Program-made: the position numbers and the translations under genes
Shown: positions 23,855-32,809 of the stretch, one piece after another
How the letters are laid out: each line of letters opens with the position of its first letter
How positions within the stretch are numbered: the stretch's first letter is position 1
Notes under the pieces: generated by a model
Seen by the model: the letters and a program-made list of their open reading frames with translations, nothing else
Database searches by the model: none
What the model was told of the DNA's origin: nothing
NCBI GenBank assembly: GCA_900466875.1
Contig: UBNQ01000012.1
Location: forward strand, 1 to 64,000
From: Hyphomicrobiales bacterium
GTDB taxonomy: Bacteria > Pseudomonadota > Alphaproteobacteria > Rhizobiales > Rhizobiaceae
Direction: 5' to 3'
DNA length: 64,000 nucleotides

Positions 23855-24913
23855 CTACGCAGGAGTAGTAAACCGCTCGATCGCGTCCATCAGCGGCTTT
23901 GCCTTGTAGTCGCGGTCCAGAGGCAGGGGACGGTTCGGGCTTCCGTCTTCACGGGTGAACCACGTCGGCACCCATGTATAGCGATCGGTAATCCCCCAGG
24001 TCAGGATCGCCGTCGGCTGGTTGGCATCGGAAATCGCCTGCAGGAGGTCGGTCGCCCGTCCGGCAATCACCTCGTCACGCTGCTTTTCGTCGGATGGCAG
24101 GAGATTGTCGATCACGTCAAGCTCCGTGACCAGCACATCGACATCCATCGCCTTGAGTTCGGCGACGAAGGACGAGACGCCTTCCTTGTCGATCTCATGC
24201 TGCCCTTTCAGATGCGCCTGAAAACCGACCGCATGGATCGGGGCGCCGCGGTCACGAAGATCGCGCACGACCCGCAGAAGCGCATTCCGGCGGTTCTTGA
24301 AGTACTCGCCGACACATTCGATATCATATTCGTTGATGACGAGCTGAACCTGCGGATCAGTTTCCGCTGCCCGGCGAAACGCGGTTTCGATATATCCCTT
24401 GCCCATATTTTCGAGCCAGAGATTGGGCCTCAGATAGTCTGAACCGCGTGGATCGTCGGCAATTGCCTCGTTGATGACGTCCCAGCTGGGGATCCGCCCC
24501 TTGTAGTTTCCCACGACCGTGTGGATATGCTTGGTCAGTGCTTTTTCGGAAGCTTTCCCGCCGCGAATGGACTTGGTCCATTCGGGCATAGCTGCATACC
24601 AGATCAGCGTGTGACCGCGCATCTTCATGCCGTTCTGGTCGGCAAAAGACAGCAGCTTGTCGCCATAGTAGAAATCGAACCGATCCTCCGAAGGTCTCAG
24701 CGTCTCCCACTTCAACACGCCCTCCGGGACGATCAACTGGCAGCGGTCGATAAGCGCGGTGCGATACTCGAAATCATCGACAAGAGCATCGCCCCGTACC
24801 GCCGAGCCATAGGGTATGCGCCGCGGCGGTGCGGCCGACTGGACGGCGGGCACCTGAAGCGCTGCGTTTGCCGCGACGGCAAGACCACCCTGAACGAAAT
24901 CCCGTCTGCGCAT
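23855..24913 (-). CDS. GH10 family endo-beta-1,4-xylanase, Tat-exported
   Basis: A 352-residue glycoside hydrolase family 10 protein. The N-terminus MRRRDFVQGGLAVAANAALQ is a twin-arginine signal, so export as a folded protein is expected. The catalytic acid/base is Glu149 (WDVINEA) and the nucleophile Glu264 (LVTELDV); RGHTLIWYAAMPEW carries the conserved substrate-binding His and Trp. GH10 enzymes cleave beta-1,4-xylan. Placement at the edge of an exopolysaccharide region allows a role in plant xylan attack or in trimming a self-made polymer. It is monocistronic, diverging from the polymerase gene. Confidence 0.92.
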   Translation of the reverse strand: MRRRDFVQGGLAVAANAALQVPAVQSAAPPRRIPYGSAVRGDALVDDFEYRTALIDRCQLIVPEGVLKWETLRPSEDRFDFYYGDKLLSFADQNGMKMRGHTLIWYAAMPEWTKSIRGGKASEKALTKHIHTVVGNYKGRIPSWDVINEAIADDPRGSDYLRPNLWLENMGKGYIETAFRRAAETDPQVQLVINEYDIECVGEYFKNRRNALLRVVRDLRDRGAPIHAVGFQAHLKGQHEIDKEGVSSFVAELKAMDVDVLVTELDVIDNLLPSDEKQRDEVIAGRATDLLQAISDANQPTAILTWGITDRYTWVPTWFTREDGSPNRPLPLDRDYKAKPLMDAIERFTTPA

Positions 24914-25063
24914 GGATTTTTCCCGTCTGGATCGAAAGAAGGCCGGCTGATCATCTTTGCCGGAAGCATGGCGCGCAGGCTAAACGCGAGGCATTATGAT
25001 AATATTACATCGCCTGACAAATGTTCTTTACCGGCTGTTAACGTATAAGGGTTTCCTGTTGCA

Positions 25064-26404
25064 GTGAACCACGGTTACACAAGCACGACAGGACCGATTA
25101 CCTTGAAGCAGGCAGAGGCAGTTTCCCAGGCCGCAGTAGTATCGGCGGTGCGGGCCGACCTCGCCACCTGGAGCTTGGGCTCAGTGGTCCTGTTGCTGCT
25201 CTTCTGCTATTTCTGGATCGGCCTTACACCCTTTGCCCATTCGGACGGCAAGGGCGGCCTGCCGCCCACCGGCAACCTCTTCAACCAGATCGCCATTGTC
25301 GTCCTTTTTACCATCGCCATTGCAAACCTGTGGCGCAATCCGGGCAGAAACGCACTTTTCAGCCCGCACGCGCTGCTTTTGCTGATCCTGTTCTGGTTTT
25401 GCTTGGTCTCGCTCTTCTCCTTCGATCCGGCGACGGCATTTCGACGGATTGTCTACGCATTTCTCGTCTGTGGTTGTGCGAATGCCGCACTTCTGTTGCC
25501 GCGGGACAGCCGCGACTTCGCAAGGGTGCTCGCCATCGGGACGATCGTGGTCCTGCTGCTCAACTATTTCGCCGTGCTGGCAATTCCGTCCGTCGGCGTC
25601 CATGGTACAAATGAAGTCGAAGCAGCGCTGGCCGGTGACTGGCGCGGGATTTTCGGACACAAGAATGCCGCCGCCGCAGGCATGGTCTATCTCGTCCTGC
25701 TCGGTCTTTACCTGCGCAAGGCATCCTATCCGCGTCTGGGCTCGCTCGTGGCTGTGCTCGCAACGGTTTTTCTTCTCTTCGCCGGCGGCAAGACCGCCAC
25801 TGCAATGCTTCCAACCGTTCTGTTGATCGGATGGTTGTTCGAACATTGCAAACCGTTGCGTGGCTTGCTGACAGTTGGCCTCGTCATCGCCATGAACGTC
25901 ATTCTCATCGGGCTTTCAAGCTCGCCTTCCATCAGTTCGCTGCTGGCAAGCCTCGGGATCGACGCAACATTCACAGGAAGAAGCGCGATCTGGGCTTTCG
26001 CCCTTGCCCGCGTTTCGGAAGCCCCGATCATCGGTTATGGGTTCGAACTGCTTTGGGGCAGCCAATTCCTCCACAACGTCACGACGGAATCCTGGGCCTA
26101 TCTCGCCGCCCATTCGCACAATTCGTTCCTTGAAACGCTGCTGAATGGCGGCTTCCCGGCCCTCATATTGATGATTGTCTGGCTTCTCATCCTGCCGCTC
26201 AGGGATGCGGGTAAGGCCTTCGCTACCCACAACGATCCGGCGCTGAGCCGTCTTTTCCTGCGCATCTGGATCTTCTCTATTTTTCTCGCCGGGCTGGAGA
26301 ACCTCTTCTTCGTCAACAATGGCCCGCTGTGGTTCACCATGCTCATCGCTGTGTTCGGGCTCAGATTACAGGCCGCCGCCAGCCTGCAGTCGCGGCAGGC
26401 ATGA
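25064..26404 (+). CDS. O-antigen ligase/Wzy-like polysaccharide polymerase
   Basis: A 446-residue polytopic membrane protein of the ExoQ/WaaL/Wzy type. It has about eleven hydrophobic segments, the early loop GIFGHKNAAAAGMVYLV and the large periplasmic-loop motif AAHSHNSFLETLLNGGFPAL, whose His-Asn pair is typical of the family. It should polymerise lipid-linked repeat units in the periplasm. The GTG at 25064 gives the longest product; a TTG about 14 codons in, with AGGA upstream, is possible. A GT2 gene follows 143 bases later on the same strand. Confidence 0.85.
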   Translation: MNHGYTSTTGPITLKQAEAVSQAAVVSAVRADLATWSLGSVVLLLLFCYFWIGLTPFAHSDGKGGLPPTGNLFNQIAIVVLFTIAIANLWRNPGRNALFSPHALLLLILFWFCLVSLFSFDPATAFRRIVYAFLVCGCANAALLLPRDSRDFARVLAIGTIVVLLLNYFAVLAIPSVGVHGTNEVEAALAGDWRGIFGHKNAAAAGMVYLVLLGLYLRKASYPRLGSLVAVLATVFLLFAGGKTATAMLPTVLLIGWLFEHCKPLRGLLTVGLVIAMNVILIGLSSSPSISSLLASLGIDATFTGRSAIWAFALARVSEAPIIGYGFELLWGSQFLHNVTTESWAYLAAHSHNSFLETLLNGGFPALILMIVWLLILPLRDAGKAFATHNDPALSRLFLRIWIFSIFLAGLENLFFVNNGPLWFTMLIAVFGLRLQAAASLQSRQA

Positions 26405-26547
26405 TACCGGCGCCGGAGGCGCCCACCCGATATTAACTGAAAGCCCAACATACATTTGTATTCGCTGATTTCCTTTCGTATTGAACCACGTGACGATGAG
26501 CGCGCGGACGCCCCACACGAACGCGACACAGAACCGGAGAACCAGGC

Positions 26548-27549
26548 GTGCAGGACGAAAGCAGAGCTTCGGTAGAGGCCGTCATTTGCATTCCGACCTT
26601 TCGCCGGCCGGATGGCGTGGCACATACGCTCCAATCGCTGCTGGCACAGCAGGGCGACGTGAATTTCGCAATCGTCGTTGTCGAAAATGACGCCGAAAAG
26701 CCGGTGGGCGCCGCCTGTGCGCATGAAATGCTCGATGGTTCCGGTATCCCCTCTGCCGTGGCGATCGAGGCCCGTCAGGGCAATTGTCATGCCATCAACC
26801 GCGCATTCACGGAGGCCCGCGAGCGTTTTCCGTCTGCGAATTACTTCCTGATGATCGACGATGACGAGATCGCCAGCGCCGACTGGCTGAGCAGGATGGT
26901 CTCAACGGCGCGCACCACCGGCGCCAGCATCGTCGGCGGCCCGGTCATCCGGCAATTCGATGTGCCGGTATCGCAATCCGTCAGCCGGCATCCACTCTAC
27001 GGTTTCATCAACGGGCCGACGCGGCAGGTGCCCGCCATTCACGGCACGGGCAATTGCCTCATCCATCGCGATGTTTTCACGAGTCTGGAGCCGACCCTTT
27101 TCGACGTCGCCTTCAACTTCCTCGGCGGCGGCGACATGGATTTCTTTGCCCGCGCCCACGCTGCCGGTTTCACATTCTGGTGGTGCGAGGAGGCGGTCAT
27201 TCATGAGACCGTAGCAGCTGACCGCACGAGCGCCAGATGGCTCATGCGCCGGTCGATCCGGACCGGGAGCATCAACTACGTCATCGACAGAAAACGGATG
27301 ACGGGACCTGCCGCGATCGCCAGGCTTCAGGCCAAAAACGTCATTTCGTTGGGTCTCAGCATCTTCAAGGCGATCGGCCTTCTGGCCCGTACCAGACGCC
27401 TGCTTCCGGCCACGCATCCGGTGTTGATGTCGATCGGCAGGGTAACGGCAAGCTTCGGCTTCCTTCCGGTGCCCTACAAAGCCAGCGAAATCCCGCAGGC
27501 CGAAAGACAACCGGAGTTACCGGCCGGCCATCACATCACCGAAAGCTGA
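26548..27549 (+). CDS. family 2 glycosyltransferase
   Basis: A 333-residue GT2 enzyme with a GT-A fold. The N-terminus CIPTFRRPDGVAHTLQSLLA contains the nucleotide-binding region, MIDDDEIASADWL is the DxD metal-binding region (about residues 105-117), and GGGDMDFFARAHAAGF is the acceptor-site ED-equivalent. A C-terminal amphipathic or membrane-associated part follows. It probably adds a sugar to the EPS repeat unit on the cytoplasmic face. The start is GTG with GGAG eight bases upstream. It converges with the flippase gene, with only 11 bases between stops. Confidence 0.88.
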   Translation: MQDESRASVEAVICIPTFRRPDGVAHTLQSLLAQQGDVNFAIVVVENDAEKPVGAACAHEMLDGSGIPSAVAIEARQGNCHAINRAFTEARERFPSANYFLMIDDDEIASADWLSRMVSTARTTGASIVGGPVIRQFDVPVSQSVSRHPLYGFINGPTRQVPAIHGTGNCLIHRDVFTSLEPTLFDVAFNFLGGGDMDFFARAHAAGFTFWWCEEAVIHETVAADRTSARWLMRRSIRTGSINYVIDRKRMTGPAAIARLQAKNVISLGLSIFKAIGLLARTRRLLPATHPVLMSIGRVTASFGFLPVPYKASEIPQAERQPELPAGHHITES

Positions 27550-27560
27550 TTTTGGACTGG

Positions 27561-28880
27561 TCATGCCGTGCGCTGCTTTTGCGGCTCCGGCTCGGTCTCG
27601 GCTGACCGGGATGCACGCGCTACACTTTTCTGCGCCTTGAAAAGCGCGCGCCAGGCAAGGATGGCGATCACGATCTCCAGCAGATAGGTCGTGGCGATCA
27701 CACCGCTGACACTGGCGTAATAGGCAGCCAGTGCCACGAGTCCTGCGCCGACAATATTCGACACATTGAGAATTTTCGCCCGTACATTTTGAAGGCTGGA
27801 CGCACCGAGCGCCTCGAAGGCGGTTGCGCTGATCGCAATCGGAATGACCGCCCAGCACAGGGCGCGGGTCATCCAGGACAGCGAAATATAGTCATGCCCG
27901 AATAGACGCGGCAGCCACGGGGTAATGATCCAGACGAACAGGCCGGCGGCGATGCCGATCCCGGTCGTCAGGACCAGCATCTGCCTGGCACGTCCCAGAA
28001 CGGCCCCTATGCCGCTCAGGGCCGCGGCAGCGTAACTGGGGTAGACGATCCGGTTGAGCGCTTCGACCGCCATATAGGAGGCTTCCGTCAACCGGCGCGC
28101 GATCGAATAGCTGCCGACGATCTCCGGCCCGGCAACCGCACTCAGGACGAGAATGTCGGCATTGCTGCGGCCGGCCTTGAAGAAGAACTGGCTGGCAAAC
28201 ATGATGCCGATCGGCACCTCTTCACGAACGATCCTGAATTTCGGCCTGCCCAGCCGCCGTATCGCGATCAGCGCGATGACCGCGACGACCGCATGTGCGG
28301 CAAAATTCCAGACCGCCCATTCCGCCACCGTGGTGATGTTGAAGACGAGGCAGCTGACAATCGCCGCCGCCATGCGCAGCACCGCAAACAGGAACTCGAT
28401 CCGGTTGGCGACCGAAAAGCGCGAATGCGCGATGTAGCTGTTGGTGGCAAGCCAGATGATCTTCAACAGGATGATATTGGTGAACAGGATGAGCGCCGTG
28501 GCGACGAGCGTCGTCAGCAGCTGATCCGAAACCGGAAACAGCAGCGGAATAGCGATCATGCCGGCGATGACCAGGACTACGCCCGAGACGAGATTGAGAA
28601 TATGAACGTGCCCGAGCATGTCGGGATAAAAGCCGGGTTCCTGCGCGACGCGCCGTACAAGCGATTCCTGCGACCCCAGACCGCAGACCTGAATGCCGAG
28701 ATTGGTCAGCGCGGTGATGGTCGCATTGAGCGCGAACTGTTCAGGACCAAGATGACGGGCAAGCAGTGCGAAGGTCAACAGCATGGTGACGCTCGATGCG
28801 AGTAAGGCCCCGCTCGATCCGACATAGGATCCGAGATGACGGGCGAACTGCCGGAATTCGTGCCTGGATCTCAGTCCCAC
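27561..28880 (-). CDS. Wzx-like polysaccharide flippase (MOP superfamily)
   Basis: A 439-residue protein with about twelve hydrophobic segments and the N-terminal pattern LASSVTMLLTFALLARHLGP typical of RfbX/Wzx flippases. It would move undecaprenyl-linked repeat units to the periplasm for the nearby polymerase. The start is GTG at 28880 with GGAGG seven bases upstream. It converges with the GT2 gene and diverges from the DUF6492-like gene, so it is probably transcribed alone. The C-terminus is a basic cytoplasmic tail. Confidence 0.85.
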   Translation of the reverse strand: MGLRSRHEFRQFARHLGSYVGSSGALLASSVTMLLTFALLARHLGPEQFALNATITALTNLGIQVCGLGSQESLVRRVAQEPGFYPDMLGHVHILNLVSGVVLVIAGMIAIPLLFPVSDQLLTTLVATALILFTNIILLKIIWLATNSYIAHSRFSVANRIEFLFAVLRMAAAIVSCLVFNITTVAEWAVWNFAAHAVVAVIALIAIRRLGRPKFRIVREEVPIGIMFASQFFFKAGRSNADILVLSAVAGPEIVGSYSIARRLTEASYMAVEALNRIVYPSYAAAALSGIGAVLGRARQMLVLTTGIGIAAGLFVWIITPWLPRLFGHDYISLSWMTRALCWAVIPIAISATAFEALGASSLQNVRAKILNVSNIVGAGLVALAAYYASVSGVIATTYLLEIVIAILAWRALFKAQKSVARASRSAETEPEPQKQRTA

Positions 28881-29046
28881 TCGCTACCTCCAACCGGCGA
28901 CCTTTATTTCGAAGGTCTGCATGCCGGTGCGGCTGTCTATCCTTGGATATTCGCACCGGCCAGCACTATGCATCAACGGGATTAACGGAGCCTTAGGTCG
29001 AAGCTTGGCAGTCTGTGCTCTCCTGCCCCCGGAGCCATGATACCGT

Positions 29047-29934
29047 ATGACCGCCACAGTCAGTCTCGTTACGCCAAGTTATTTTCGGGACTTTGAGTCA
29101 TGTCGCCTTCTCTGCGATTCGATCGATGCCTTCGTCACCGGTTACGATCGGCATTATCTGCTCGTTGCCGACAGTGACCTTGAGCTTTTCTCGCAGCTCG
29201 GCAACGAAAGGCGGCTGGTGCTACCCGATTCCGTGCTGCTGCCGGATACCTTGCATGCACTTCCAGGCTTCCTGAAATGGAAAGGCCGTCAATATTATTG
29301 GTCGCCCGGTGCCGGATTGCCGGTCTACGGCTGGCACGTGCAGCAATTGCGAAAACTCGCGATGGCGCTTCTGCAATCCTGCGAACGGGTCATGTGCATC
29401 GATTCCGACAATTGCTTTGTACGACCCTTCGATGCCGGAAGGATTGCCGGTGACCTGCTTTCGCCCCTTTATGCCGATCTCGGCGGCGTCAACGACACGC
29501 GCCCGAACCATGTCATCTGGCAGAAGAACGCCTATCGCCTCATCGATGCACAGGAACCGCCCCTGCCCGGCGATGACTATATCGGCCAGATGATCGTCTG
29601 GGATCGCGAAAGCCTGAGCACTATCATCGACAGGATAGAAGCCGTAACCGGTCTCCCCTGGTGGAAGGCGGCCTGCAAGGCGCGGGATTTTTCCGAATAC
29701 ATTCTCTACGGCGTTGGTGTCGCCAGCAACCCTTCACTGATGGGCCGCCACCGGATCGTCGAGCAGAGCCTTTGCGCCACCTATTGGAGCGGACCGGCAC
29801 TGGATGAGGCAGGCATCGGAAAGCTGATCGACGGCATGGGCGACAATCAATACGCAATCGCCATCCAGTCACATACGCTGACCGAACCTTCCCTGATCCG
29901 GCGTGTCGCGCTGACCCGCCATCTTTGGAGTTAA
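29047..29934 (+). CDS. DUF6492-like protein, possible glycosyltransferase
   Basis: A 295-residue soluble protein resembling the DUF6492 family. Its N-terminus TATVSLVTPSYFRDFESCRL looks like the first strand of a GT-A fold, and CIDSDNCFVRPFD (about residues 118-130) carries an Asp-x-Asp that could bind metal-nucleotide sugar. It also has several conserved Trp and Tyr (FLKWKGRQYYW, GLPWWK). Function is not established. It lies in the EPS region and ends convergently with the GT1 gene, sharing the four bases TTAA as both stop codons. A glycan-building role is inferred from position and fold hints only. Confidence 0.75.
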   Translation: MTATVSLVTPSYFRDFESCRLLCDSIDAFVTGYDRHYLLVADSDLELFSQLGNERRLVLPDSVLLPDTLHALPGFLKWKGRQYYWSPGAGLPVYGWHVQQLRKLAMALLQSCERVMCIDSDNCFVRPFDAGRIAGDLLSPLYADLGGVNDTRPNHVIWQKNAYRLIDAQEPPLPGDDYIGQMIVWDRESLSTIIDRIEAVTGLPWWKAACKARDFSEYILYGVGVASNPSLMGRHRIVEQSLCATYWSGPALDEAGIGKLIDGMGDNQYAIAIQSHTLTEPSLIRRVALTRHLWS

Positions 29935-31067
29935 AGCAAGGCTTCGCGTGATCGGGCCTGCGACCGATCCGCGTCGTGAACACCGTCGAGTTCACCGATG
30001 ATCGCGTTCCAGAGCGAGGTGATCTCGACATCGATGTTGAACGGTGGCGGCACGCGTCCGATCACGTCTCGGACGGCCTTCGCCATCGCCGGGACATCCG
30101 CGTCATGCTGGCAAACGACGATATTTCCGTTTTGGATGAGGGCCTGGAACAGCCCGTGATGGTCCAGGCCCGCCGGATCGGCCGACGCGTTGGTGACGAC
30201 GATCCGACCGCAGAGCGCTGCCGCCAGCACGCTGCCGCGCCGCGCGGTCAGGCCTTCCGAAAACCTGTAGCAGAAGATATCGACCTCGCGGCACGCCGCA
30301 AAAACCTCCTCGTCGGTGGCCAGATAGCCCGTCACCATGACCCGGTCGCCGAGACCGAGCGCCTCGACCCGATTGCGGAAATCCTCCTCGACATTGTCCA
30401 TGCCCTTTATGAAGGAGCCGACGAAGGCAACCGCAACGTCCTGGCCTTCATCCAGGAGCACCCGAGCGATCGCGAGAAGTTCGGCGCAATTTTTCCTGGG
30501 GTAGATCGAGCCGAACTGGCCGATGATCGTCCGCCCTCCGGCACGCAACGCGCGAATGGCAAGCGCCGCCGGCCCCGCCTCTTCATGCCCGCTGGGAAGG
30601 AGGTTGGGCGGAATGGGAATGATGGCGGTCGATTTTCGACCCACGGGATAGCGGCTCTCCAGCCATTCCCGCCGCACTTCCGGCGCGGAAAACAGGATGG
30701 AGTCGGCAAGCAAGATGACCGGCCACAGGATCAGCCGCCGTTTCCAGTCGAGGCTCGCCCACTCATGCAGGACGACGATCACCCGCTTGCGCTTCAGTTT
30801 CGCCAGCGCTGCAGCCGCGAATGGCTCTACAAGTCGTTTTTTCCAGGCGACGATGGGAAAGTTGAAGACAATAGCATCGGCATCCGCCAGACGGTTCGAA
30901 AAGCGGCGGAGATCTCCGTCCAGAACATCGCTGATAGCACGCGAACCCAGCCGGGAGGCAAGGTTGCGGGTAAAGGCCTCCACACCACAGACGGTCGTGG
31001 CATCGGATCTAAGCACGAGGTAACGCGTCAATGTCAGCGATCCATCCAGTTCGGGAAAGGGCTTCAA
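29931..31067 (-). CDS. family 1-like glycosyltransferase
   Basis: A 378-residue GT-B-type glycosyltransferase. The C-terminal half has the GT1 core pattern: FGSIYPRKNCAELLAIARVL, followed by VMVTGYLATDEEVFAACREVD and then FSEGLTARRGSVLAAALCGR (the E-x7-E type nucleotide-sugar site). The N-terminal half is variable. The predicted start is a TTG at 31067. It is divergent from the GumC/Wzz-like gene and convergent with the DUF6492 gene, so it probably has its own promoter. Sugar specificity is unknown. Confidence 0.82.
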   Translation of the reverse strand: MKPFPELDGSLTLTRYLVLRSDATTVCGVEAFTRNLASRLGSRAISDVLDGDLRRFSNRLADADAIVFNFPIVAWKKRLVEPFAAAALAKLKRKRVIVVLHEWASLDWKRRLILWPVILLADSILFSAPEVRREWLESRYPVGRKSTAIIPIPPNLLPSGHEEAGPAALAIRALRAGGRTIIGQFGSIYPRKNCAELLAIARVLLDEGQDVAVAFVGSFIKGMDNVEEDFRNRVEALGLGDRVMVTGYLATDEEVFAACREVDIFCYRFSEGLTARRGSVLAAALCGRIVVTNASADPAGLDHHGLFQALIQNGNIVVCQHDADVPAMAKAVRDVIGRVPPPFNIDVEITSLWNAIIGELDGVHDADRSQARSREALL

Positions 31068-31213
31068 CCAGAGCCGATAATTCTTAAACTTTTGCGCCTA
31101 GTCTGAGGAGCCCTGTACCAATAAACGCTCGCCAGCTCATTCTTCAGGGGCATGGTTTACCGCTTATTAGCGTAGATAGAGTTTCATTGGCAGCGAAAGG
31201 CAGGTCCGGCCCC

Positions 31214-32737
31214 ATGTATGCCATGCTAAGACCACCAAAGTTTCTTCGACGAGACGCGGCTTCGAACAAGGCCGGCGCCGCTGAGGACAATCGTGTCCCC
31301 GCGCCCGGCCAGCCGTCGCTTCTCTCCTATCTCGGGTCGGACGAAGAGACCCGGACCGCCTCATCGCCGGCACGACCTGCGCCGCAACCGACACCATTTC
31401 CGGCACAATGGCCGGATATCAGTGCGGGAACGGTGCTCGCCTGGCTCTGGGCCGGCAAGTGGGTCGTGCTGCTGTTCATCATCCTCGGCGCTCTCGCCGG
31501 ATATGGCTTCGGTAATTTTTCCAAGCCGAAATTTACCGTCGGCTCGCAGATCTTCATCGATCCGGCCAGCCTGAGAGTGGTCGATGACGACATCTTTACG
31601 TCGAATACGCAGCTCGACATGCAGATCTACGATGTCGAAAGCAAGCTGCGGATCCTGACATCCGCCAACGTGCTCAACAGCGTGATCGATGCTCTCCGTC
31701 TCGATCAGGATACGGAATTCACCGACGAGACGTCGGATGGCGCCCAGTCCGCCCGCCTCGATGCGCTGCGGGCGCTGGAAAAACATGTTCTTGCAAAACG
31801 CGAGGAAAACTCTTTCGTCGTCAATCTGGATGTCTGGAGTGAATCGGCGCCCAAGGCGCTGGAGATCGCAAACTCCATCATCACCAATTTCCAGGACGAA
31901 TTGGTCAAGGCGCAGGCCGACGGCGCGGGCCGGGCCGCCACAGAGCTTTTTTCCCGCCTCGATGCGTTGAAGAACGAAGTGGCTGTCGCCGACGATGCCG
32001 TGCAGAAATTCAAGCGCGAGCACAACATCCTCTCGAGCGACGGCGAACTCGTCAGCAGCATCGTCGCGAACCAGACCAACACCCAACTCGTCGATGCCCA
32101 GGCCCGGGTCATCAGGGCACGAAGCCGCTATCAGGAACTATCGACAGGCAACATGGACAACCGCCTGGACAGCGCCTCGATCGAATCCCAGACTATGACC
32201 GCGCTGCGGACCCAATACGCAGCGGTAAAACGGGAGCTCGACGCGCAATCCGCGGTCTTCGGCGCAAGACATCCGAGAATTTCTGCAATGCGACCGCAAT
32301 TGGAAGCGATCCAGGCCCAGATAACGGCTGAGCAGAGCCGTATCCTCACCGCCGCCAGATCGGAACTGGCGCAGGCGGAGGCCTCATTGATGGCGCAGCA
32401 GACACAGGCGAATACGATGAAATCGGTCGTCTTCGGAGACAACGATTCCCTCGTGCAGCTCCGTCAGCTGGAACGTGAAGTGGAATCCAAAACCACCATC
32501 TATCAGGCCTTCATGGGGCGCGCCAAACAGATCGCCGAACGCCAGCAGATCAACACCAACAATGTCAGGGTGATCTCGCCCCCGACCATTCCGAAGACCC
32601 GCAGCTATCCGCCGCGCACGCTTTACCTGACCGCGGGCGGTCTGTTCGGAGGCTTCGTTCTTGGCTGCATGCTTGCCGTCGGTCTCGGGTTAATGGGCCT
32701 AATTTTCAGACGATCTGGAGACGAACAGCGGGTCTGA
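31214..32737 (+). CDS. GumC/Wzz-family polysaccharide co-polymerase
   Basis: About 507 residues with the layout of PCP-type chain-length regulators. A proline-rich cytoplasmic N-terminus (to about 75) precedes the first membrane helix (VVLLFIILGALAGYGFG). A long periplasmic coiled-coil domain runs from about 110 to 435, then a second helix near the C-terminus (LYLTAGGLFGGFVLGCMLAV). The NNVRVISPPTIPKTRSYPPR stretch before the last helix is the proline-rich signature. There is no tyrosine-kinase domain. The ATG at 31214 is chosen; a TTG at 31187 is in frame. It should set EPS chain length with the Wzy-like polymerase. Confidence 0.85.
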   Translation: MYAMLRPPKFLRRDAASNKAGAAEDNRVPAPGQPSLLSYLGSDEETRTASSPARPAPQPTPFPAQWPDISAGTVLAWLWAGKWVVLLFIILGALAGYGFGNFSKPKFTVGSQIFIDPASLRVVDDDIFTSNTQLDMQIYDVESKLRILTSANVLNSVIDALRLDQDTEFTDETSDGAQSARLDALRALEKHVLAKREENSFVVNLDVWSESAPKALEIANSIITNFQDELVKAQADGAGRAATELFSRLDALKNEVAVADDAVQKFKREHNILSSDGELVSSIVANQTNTQLVDAQARVIRARSRYQELSTGNMDNRLDSASIESQTMTALRTQYAAVKRELDAQSAVFGARHPRISAMRPQLEAIQAQITAEQSRILTAARSELAQAEASLMAQQTQANTMKSVVFGDNDSLVQLRQLEREVESKTTIYQAFMGRAKQIAERQQINTNNVRVISPPTIPKTRSYPPRTLYLTAGGLFGGFVLGCMLAVGLGLMGLIFRRSGDEQRV

Positions 32738-32809
32738 GGCATCAATGACGAACGGCGCCGCAAAGGCGAGGGATTAATTCTCGTCAACAGTTATGGGATC
32801 GTGCGACCG

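Noticed and set aside
23811-31159. Decamer GCATGGTTTA present near 23811 and near 31150, upstream of EPS-region genes
   Set aside because: Only two copies of a ten-base string in 64 kb, with no palindrome and different distances to starts; chance is an adequate explanation.
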